Positions 29,850 to 34,219 of a stretch of 34,219 nt of DNA are shown piece by piece. A program made the position numbers and the translations under genes. How positions within the stretch are numbered: the first letter of the stretch is position 1; each line of letters starts with the position of its first letter. The notes beneath the pieces are model-generated. The model was given only the letters and a program-made list of their open reading frames with translations. It had not been told where the DNA came from and ran no database searches. The DNA comes from Variibacter sp. (GTDB lineage Bacteria; Pseudomonadota; Alphaproteobacteria; Rhizobiales; Xanthobacteraceae): NCBI GenBank assembly GCA_019689555.1, contig JADGHE010000038.1:1-34219 (forward strand). Direction: 5' to 3'.

Positions 29850-29968
29850 TAAACCCAATCTTTATTCTACAATTTAAGCCGATCTTAGAGCGCATGGCGT
29901 ACGGTGCCGCCAGCAACGAGGAAGCAGGGCCTCGTGCAAAGAAAACGACAGTCAAGAAGGGCGTCATT

Positions 29969-30481
29969 ATGAAGACCGTTGCCAAGGCGGTTGAACCCGC
30001 CGACCGTCAGGCTCGTTTCGAGCAGATCCGGCCTCACTACCTCGAGGCCCTGACGCTGGTCGAACGATTGCACCGGCGGCTGCTCGACGTCATCAAAGAC
30101 GAGTTCGATCGTCGTGGCCGAGCGGACATCAATGCGGTGCAGGCGCTGCTGCTGTTCAATGTCGGCGACAAGGAGCTGACCGCGGGCGAGCTGCGCACGC
30201 GCGGCTACTATCTCGGGTCCAACGTCTCGTACAACCTCAAGAAGCTCGTCGAAATGGGCTTCCTGGACCACCAGCGCTCCCGCATCGACCGGCGCTCGGT
30301 GCGCATCAAGCTGACCGACAAGGGCCGCGAGATCCGGGACATCGTCGACGAGCTGTACAAGAAGCACGTGCGCACGATCGAGCAGGTGGGGGGCATTTCG
30401 GCCGAGGATTTCGTGGGCCTCAACAAGGCCTTGCAGCGGCTCGAGCGCTTCTGGACCGACCAGATCCTCTACCGTCTGTGA
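29969..30481 (+). CDS. ldtR: MarR-type transcriptional regulator, LdtR family
   Basis: Winged-helix regulator of 170 residues (from ATG 29969; an earlier ATG at 29894 would give 195). The blocks LVERLHRRLLDVIKDEFD, INAVQALLLFNVGDKELT, GYYLGSNVSYNLKKLVEMG (recognition helix), SRIDRRSVRIKLT (wing) and LQRLERFWTDQILYRL match LdtR of Liberibacter and Sinorhizobium, which controls L,D-transpeptidase ldtP and stress tolerance. The ldtP-like gene follows 350 bases downstream. AAGAAGGG before 29969 is a fair ribosome site, while the 29894 start has a poorer one, so the start is uncertain. Confidence 0.9.
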   Translation: MKTVAKAVEPADRQARFEQIRPHYLEALTLVERLHRRLLDVIKDEFDRRGRADINAVQALLLFNVGDKELTAGELRTRGYYLGSNVSYNLKKLVEMGFLDHQRSRIDRRSVRIKLTDKGREIRDIVDELYKKHVRTIEQVGGISAEDFVGLNKALQRLERFWTDQILYRL

Positions 30482-30830
30482 GGGTTGTGCCGCGCCGGCC
30501 CCGAGACCGCGCAGCTCGAACCGAACCTGCGAGGGCCCCGGACGCGCGCCGGGGCCCTCGGCGTCTGCAGGGGCCGGAAGCGCGCCGGGCGCGCGCCGCC
30601 GCAGCGAAAAAGCCACAAAATCGCCGCGCGGCGCGGCTAGCGAGCATCACCATCGCCGCTTCGACCCCCGGGTCGGACAGACTCCCCCCAAGTGCTGCGC
30701 ACGGCGTGCGTGCTGGACGCCTCGGCGTTGTCGGGCGGCGCGGGCCCGTGTTATCGAACCTGGCCGTTCGCAGGTGCAGCGGCCTCTCGGTCACCGGGCC
30801 CATCGTGACGACGGAGGCGGAGACCCAATC
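30482..30830. other. spacer ldtR-ldtP
   Basis: 349 GC-rich bases with no gene. It begins with a strong hairpin (30530-30560). TTGTCG at 30728-30733 and TTATCG at 30751-30756 are 17 bases apart and could be a weak promoter for the transpeptidase. No copy of the inverted repeats seen before ldtR was recognised here. Confidence 0.45.
30530..30560 (+). terminator. GC-rich hairpin after ldtR
   Basis: GAGGGCCCCGG (30531-30541) pairs perfectly with CCGGGGCCCTC (30549-30559) around a seven-base loop; the flanking C and G extend it to 12 bp. There is no T run, so it is a terminator only in the loose sense or an mRNA-stabilising structure. Confidence 0.45.
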
Positions 30831-32072
30831 GTGAACCGGCGAGGTTTTCTCCGTGCGGCAGGGGCGGCGGCCGCGCTCGTGGGCGCGCTGCGCCCGAGCG
30901 CCGCCCAGGACGCCCTGCTCGAGACCCTCATGCGCGAGAGCAACGATCTCGCCGAGGGCTACGATGCGGGCCTGCGCACCGCGCTCATGCCGAAGGCGTC
31001 CCTGCCGACCCTTTCGCCGGCGACCGTCGAGACCACCGAGCGCGCCATTTCCGCCTACGAGGCGCTGGTGGCGCGGGGCGGCTGGCCGCACGTGCCGGTC
31101 ACCGACAAGCTGCGGCTCGGGGTGCGCCACCCGAGCGTCGTGCCGCTGCGCCAGCGGCTGATGGCGGGCGGCGACCTCGAGATCAACAGCAGCCTGACCG
31201 ACGTCTACGATTCCTATGTCGAGCGCGCGGTGCGGCGCTATCAGGCCCGCCACGGGCTCACCGTCGACGGCATAGCGGACGAGCAGACGCTCAAGACGAT
31301 GAACGTTCCCGCGGAGGCCCGTCTCAATCAGCTCAAGGTGAATCTGGCGCGCCTGCGGGCCATGGGAACGTCCGTGCCTCCGCGCCTCGTCGTGTGCAAC
31401 ATCCCGGCCGCCCAGATCGAGGCGATCGAGAACGGCGTCGTGGTGAGCCGCCACAACGCCGTCGTCGGCAAGCCCGACCGGCCCTCGCCAGAGATCAACA
31501 GCCGCATCGTCGAGATCAACTTCAACCCTTACTGGACGGTGCCGGTGTCGATCGTGCGGCGCGACCTCATCCCCAAGATGCAGGAGGAGCCGGACTACCT
31601 CATCAAGAACCACATCCGGGTCTTCGACCAGCGCGGCCACGAGGTCCCGCCGGGACAGATCAACTGGTACTCGGAGGAGGCGGTTAACTACCGCTTCAAG
31701 CAGGACCCCGGGGACTTCAATTCGCTCGGCTCGATCCGCATCAATTTCCCGAGTGCGCACGGCGTCTACATGCACGATACGCCGCTCAAGAACCTGTTCG
31801 GCGAGGATTTCCGCTTCCACTCGTCCGGCTGCGTGCGGGTGCAGAATGTGCGGCAGCTCGTCTACTGGCTGCTCGCCGAGACGCCCGGCTGGTCGCGCGA
31901 GGAGATCGACGCGGTCATCAAGAGCGGGGAGCGCAAGGACGCCCGGATCAAGAAGCCGGTGCCTCTCACCTGGGTCTACATCACCGCCTGGGCGACGGCG
32001 GACGGCGTGGTCCAGTTCCGGGACGACATTTACAACCGCGACGGGCTCACCGCCTACGCGCAGCGGGGCTGA
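30831..32072 (+). CDS. ldtP: L,D-transpeptidase with Tat signal (LdtP-like)
   Basis: Forms 3-3 peptidoglycan cross-links or links proteins to peptidoglycan in the periplasm. 413 residues from a GTG at 30831 preceded by GGAGGCGGAG. The N-terminus NRRGFLRAAG followed by an Ala-rich core is a twin-arginine signal. A peptidoglycan-binding module (about 125-160, YVERAVRRYQARHGLTVDG) precedes the YkuD catalytic domain, whose active site HSSGCVRVQN gives the nucleophile Cys334 with His310 and Gly nearby (SAHGVYMHD). The gene lies after ldtR, the expected regulator. The symbol is assigned by analogy with that pair. Confidence 0.9.
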   Translation: MNRRGFLRAAGAAAALVGALRPSAAQDALLETLMRESNDLAEGYDAGLRTALMPKASLPTLSPATVETTERAISAYEALVARGGWPHVPVTDKLRLGVRHPSVVPLRQRLMAGGDLEINSSLTDVYDSYVERAVRRYQARHGLTVDGIADEQTLKTMNVPAEARLNQLKVNLARLRAMGTSVPPRLVVCNIPAAQIEAIENGVVVSRHNAVVGKPDRPSPEINSRIVEINFNPYWTVPVSIVRRDLIPKMQEEPDYLIKNHIRVFDQRGHEVPPGQINWYSEEAVNYRFKQDPGDFNSLGSIRINFPSAHGVYMHDTPLKNLFGEDFRFHSSGCVRVQNVRQLVYWLLAETPGWSREEIDAVIKSGERKDARIKKPVPLTWVYITAWATADGVVQFRDDIYNRDGLTAYAQRG

Positions 32073-32264
32073 CCGCCCCGGCGCATCCGGCGGCTCCCGC
32101 AAGGGGGCGCCGGCGGGCGGGCGCCGAGCCGCGGCCGGCGCGGGCGGGACCGAAGGGCGGGCCGGTCGGACGGCCAACGCCTTGATTATACGCTATATCT
32201 GGGGTTGTCTCCGCCGCGACGCGCGATGATTGGCGCTCCCGCGCCCGGTATGGTAATCCCCACT

Positions 32265-32282
32265 GCGCCGGCTGGCCGGCGC
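32265..32282. other. hairpin in the glyA leader
   Basis: GCGCCGGC and GCCGGCGC form a perfect 8-bp palindrome 40 bases before glyA. Further up, an AT-rich patch (CTTGATTATACGCTATATCT, 32181-32200) is the best promoter candidate. No known riboswitch fold was recognised. Confidence 0.4.
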
Positions 32283-32322
32283 GCTGACGTCAAGGCTCAT
32301 CCCAGACTGGCAGAGGGTGTTG

Positions 32323-33627
32323 ATGTTGTTGTCCGATCCGTCCGCCGCCCCTGGCCGCGCGGACTCGTTTTTCACCGCTTCACTCGCCGAGGCCGACCCT
32401 GAGATCGCGGAGGTCATCCGCAAGGAGCTCGGTCGCCAGCGCGACGAGATCGAGCTGATTGCGTCCGAGAACATCGTCAGCCGGGCGGTGCTCGAGGCGC
32501 AGGGATCGGTGCTGACCAACAAATACGCCGAAGGCTATCCCGGCCGGCGCTACTACGGCGGCTGCCAGTTCGTCGACGTCGCCGAGACGATCGCCATCGA
32601 GCGCGCCAAGAAGCTGTTCGGCTGCGCCTTCGCCAATGTGCAGCCGAGCTCCGGCAGCCAGATGAACCAGGCCGTGTTCCTCGCGCTGATGAACCCGGGC
32701 GACACGTTCATGGGGCTCGATCTCGCGGCCGGCGGGCACCTGACCCACGGCTCGCCGGTCAACATGTCGGGCAAGTGGTTCAAGGCGGTGCACTATGGCG
32801 TGCGGCGCGAGGACCAGCTCATCGACATGGATGCGGTGGCGCGGCTCGCCCGCGAGACCAGGCCGAAGATCATCATCGCGGGGGCGACCGCCTATTCGCG
32901 CATCTGGGATTTCAAGCGCTTCCGCGAGATCGCCGACGAGGTCGGCGCCTATCTCATGGTGGACATGGCGCACTTCGCGGGCCTTGTCGCGGGGGGCGTG
33001 CATCCCTCGCCGTTCCCCCACGCGCATGTGGTCACGACGACGACGCACAAGTCGCTGCGCGGCCCGCGCGGCGGCTTGATCCTCACGAACGACGAGGCGA
33101 TCGCCAAGAAGGTGAACTCCGCGGTCTTCCCCGGCCTGCAGGGCGGGCCGCTCATGCATGTGATCGCCGCCAAGGCCGTGGCCTTGGGCGAGGCGCTGCG
33201 TCCGGAGTTCAAGGTCTATGCGCGGAACGTCGTCGCCAACGCCAAGGCGCTGGCCGACAGCCTCAAGTCCCGGGGCTTCGACATCGTCTCCGGCGGCACC
33301 GACAACCACCTCATGCTGGTGGACCTGCGGCCGAAGCGCCTCACCGGCAAGGTGGCGGAAGCGGCCCTCGGCCGCGCGCACATCACCTGCAACAAGAACG
33401 GCATCCCGTTCGACCCGGAGAAGCCGATGGTGACCTCCGGCATTCGCCTCGGCACGCCGGCGGGCACGACGCGCGGCTTCGGCGTCGCCGAGTTCCGCCA
33501 GATCGGCGAGATGATCGCCGACGTGCTCGATGTGCTGTCGCAGAAGGGAACCGACGAGGATTCGATGGTCGAGGCGGCGGTCCGCGAGAAGGTGAAGCGG
33601 CTCGTCGCCCGGTTCCCCATCTACTAG
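32323..33627 (+). CDS. glyA: serine hydroxymethyltransferase
   Basis: PLP enzyme interconverting serine and glycine with tetrahydrofolate, main source of one-carbon units. 434 residues: [49 protein letters not shown] and the PLP lysine Lys243 in [17 protein letters not shown] 32323 follows AGAGGG by five bases; GTG and TTG codons immediately before are possible but less likely starts. nrdR follows after 29 bases, an arrangement conserved in alphaproteobacteria. Confidence 0.97.
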   Translation: MLLSDPSAAPGRADSFFTASLAEADPEIAEVIRKELGRQRDEIELIASENIVSRAVLEAQGSVLTNKYAEGYPGRRYYGGCQFVDVAETIAIERAKKLFGCAFANVQPSSGSQMNQAVFLALMNPGDTFMGLDLAAGGHLTHGSPVNMSGKWFKAVHYGVRREDQLIDMDAVARLARETRPKIIIAGATAYSRIWDFKRFREIADEVGAYLMVDMAHFAGLVAGGVHPSPFPHAHVVTTTTHKSLRGPRGGLILTNDEAIAKKVNSAVFPGLQGGPLMHVIAAKAVALGEALRPEFKVYARNVVANAKALADSLKSRGFDIVSGGTDNHLMLVDLRPKRLTGKVAEAALGRAHITCNKNGIPFDPEKPMVTSGIRLGTPAGTTRGFGVAEFRQIGEMIADVLDVLSQKGTDEDSMVEAAVREKVKRLVARFPIY

Positions 33628-33656
33628 GGGCGTGGAGAGGACAGGCGGGGCGAGCT

Positions 33657-34145
33657 ATGCGTTGCCCGAGTTGCGGAAGCCTCGATACCCAGGTCAAGGA
33701 CTCGCGCCCGACCGAGGATTCGAGCGCGATCCGCCGCCGCCGCGTCTGCCTCTCCTGCAACTTCCGCTTCACCACCTTCGAGCGGGTGCAGCTGCGCGAG
33801 CTCATCGTCATCAAGCGTAACGGCCGGCGCGTGCCGTTCGACCGCGACAAGCTGCAGCGCTCGCTGGAGATCGCGCTGCGCAAGCGCCCGGTCGAGCCCG
33901 AGCGCGTGGAGCGCACGGTGTCGAACATCGTGCGCGAGCTCGAAAGCCTCGGCGAGACCGAAATCTCGACCGAGACCATCGGCGAATGCATCATGGAGCA
34001 TCTGCGCAAGCTCGATGACGTCGCCTATGTCCGCTTCGCCTCGGTCTATCGCAACTTCCGCGAGGCGAAGGACTTCCGCACCGTGCTCGGCGAGCTCTCG
34101 CCGGACGACGACGATCCGCCGGTCATCGCGACCGCCCGGAAGTGA
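33657..34145 (+). CDS. nrdR: transcriptional repressor NrdR
   Basis: Represses ribonucleotide reductase genes in response to ATP/dATP. 162 residues: N-terminal zinc ribbon with Cys3, Cys6, Cys31 and Cys34 (MRCPSCG, RVCLSC), then an ATP-cone domain from about 48 ([18 protein letters not shown]) to 138 and a short acidic tail. It is probably co-transcribed with glyA. Confidence 0.96.
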   Translation: MRCPSCGSLDTQVKDSRPTEDSSAIRRRRVCLSCNFRFTTFERVQLRELIVIKRNGRRVPFDRDKLQRSLEIALRKRPVEPERVERTVSNIVRELESLGETEISTETIGECIMEHLRKLDDVAYVRFASVYRNFREAKDFRTVLGELSPDDDDPPVIATARK

Positions 34146-34166
34146 GCGGAGACGCGGGCTCCGCTC
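34144..34166 (+). terminator. possible terminator after nrdR
   Basis: GAGCGGA (34144-34150), beginning within the nrdR stop codon, pairs with TCCGCTC (34160-34166) across a nine-base loop. A short T run follows only at 34178-34180, so termination efficiency is doubtful. Confidence 0.35.
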
Positions 34167-34197
34167 GCCCCCTCGCGTTTCTCGCCCCCTCGCGTTT
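34164..34197. repeat. 17-bp tandem duplication after nrdR
   Basis: CTCGCCCCCTCGCGTTT is present twice without a gap (34164-34180 and 34181-34197). It overlaps the right arm of the hairpin after nrdR. No function is evident. Confidence 0.75.
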
Positions 34198-34219
34198 GTC
34201 GACCCTCCCTGACTCTCCC

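Larger units (their letters stand above)
29458..29893. other. scarred intergenic region before ldtR
   Basis: 436 bases with no intact gene. It contains an mmsB-like fragment (29636-29683), a 14-bp direct repeat (29728-29763), then a clearly AT-richer stretch (29800-29890) with overlapping inverted repeats that is probably the ldtR promoter/operator. Sequences TATTCT at 29863 and TACAAT at 29868 are possible -10 boxes without a well-spaced -35. Confidence 0.55.

Noticed and set aside
29894-29968. 25-residue N-terminal extension of LdtR
   Set aside because: Not fully excluded, but the ATG at 29969 has the better ribosome site and the extension is basic and low in complexity.
32073-32322. riboswitch upstream of glyA
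   Set aside because: Only a short palindrome and an AT-rich patch are visible; no glycine, SAM or tetrahydrofolate aptamer core could be recognised.

Overview
The window reads as a contiguous piece of chromosome from a high-GC alphaproteobacterium, most likely of the order Hyphomicrobiales (Rhizobiales). The evidence is the rpoZ–rsh–pdxJ–acpS–lepB–rnc–era–recO string, a bifunctional Rsh, a Mg-type HemB that lacks the zinc cysteines, an LdtR-type MarR regulator next to an L,D-transpeptidase, and two palindromic repeat families common in this order. Nearly all reading frames are open in the GC-rich sequence, so many long antisense ORFs are shadows. No rRNA, tRNA, CRISPR array, intact insertion sequence or prophage was seen.

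Layout. 1-629: tail of an upstream unit, a strong intrinsic terminator, a repeat-rich spacer. 630-4101 (minus): an alpha/beta hydrolase and a periplasmic soluble lytic transglycosylase. 4414-6839 (plus): dapA, smpB, a VOC protein and a BCP-type peroxiredoxin. 6889-8186 (minus): a family 4/5-like uracil-DNA glycosylase and a LabA-like NYN protein. 8469-16337 (plus): rpoZ, rsh, pdxJ, acpS, lepB, rnc, era, recO, with start/stop overlaps at pdxJ/acpS, lepB/rnc and rnc/era. 16416-16991 (minus): a secreted low-complexity protein with a hexapeptide repeat. 17181-19436 (plus): parC. 19674-21069 (minus): bpt and an RDD membrane protein. 21246-22469 (plus): threonine ammonia-lyase, stop-to-stop against hemB (22470-23543, minus), with a Rieske/AIF-like oxidoreductase upstream of hemB.

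25300-29020 (plus) is a valine-degradation cluster: isobutyryl-CoA dehydrogenase-like acyl-CoA dehydrogenase, 3-hydroxyisobutyryl-CoA hydrolase-like protein, a translationally coupled four-helix membrane protein of unknown function, and 3-hydroxyisobutyrate dehydrogenase. These would carry isobutyryl-CoA through methacrylyl-CoA, 3-hydroxyisobutyryl-CoA and 3-hydroxyisobutyrate to methylmalonate semialdehyde. The crotonase for the hydration step and mmsA are not in the window.

29060-29890 is the one scarred region: a 5'-truncated GNAT toxin-like remnant, a short degenerate copy of the 3' part of the neighbouring mmsB, a 14-bp direct repeat, and overlapping inverted repeats in front of ldtR. 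It leads into ldtR and the Tat-signal L,D-transpeptidase gene (cell-wall remodelling), then glyA and nrdR.

I did not find a clearly novel multi-gene system; most genes are well-known housekeeping functions. The items most worth a second look are the scar at 29060-29690, the candidate LdtR operator, the paired CCCGGGTAT elements between the Rieske/AIF gene and the valine cluster, the unknown membrane protein coupled to the valine genes, and the repeat-bearing secreted protein.
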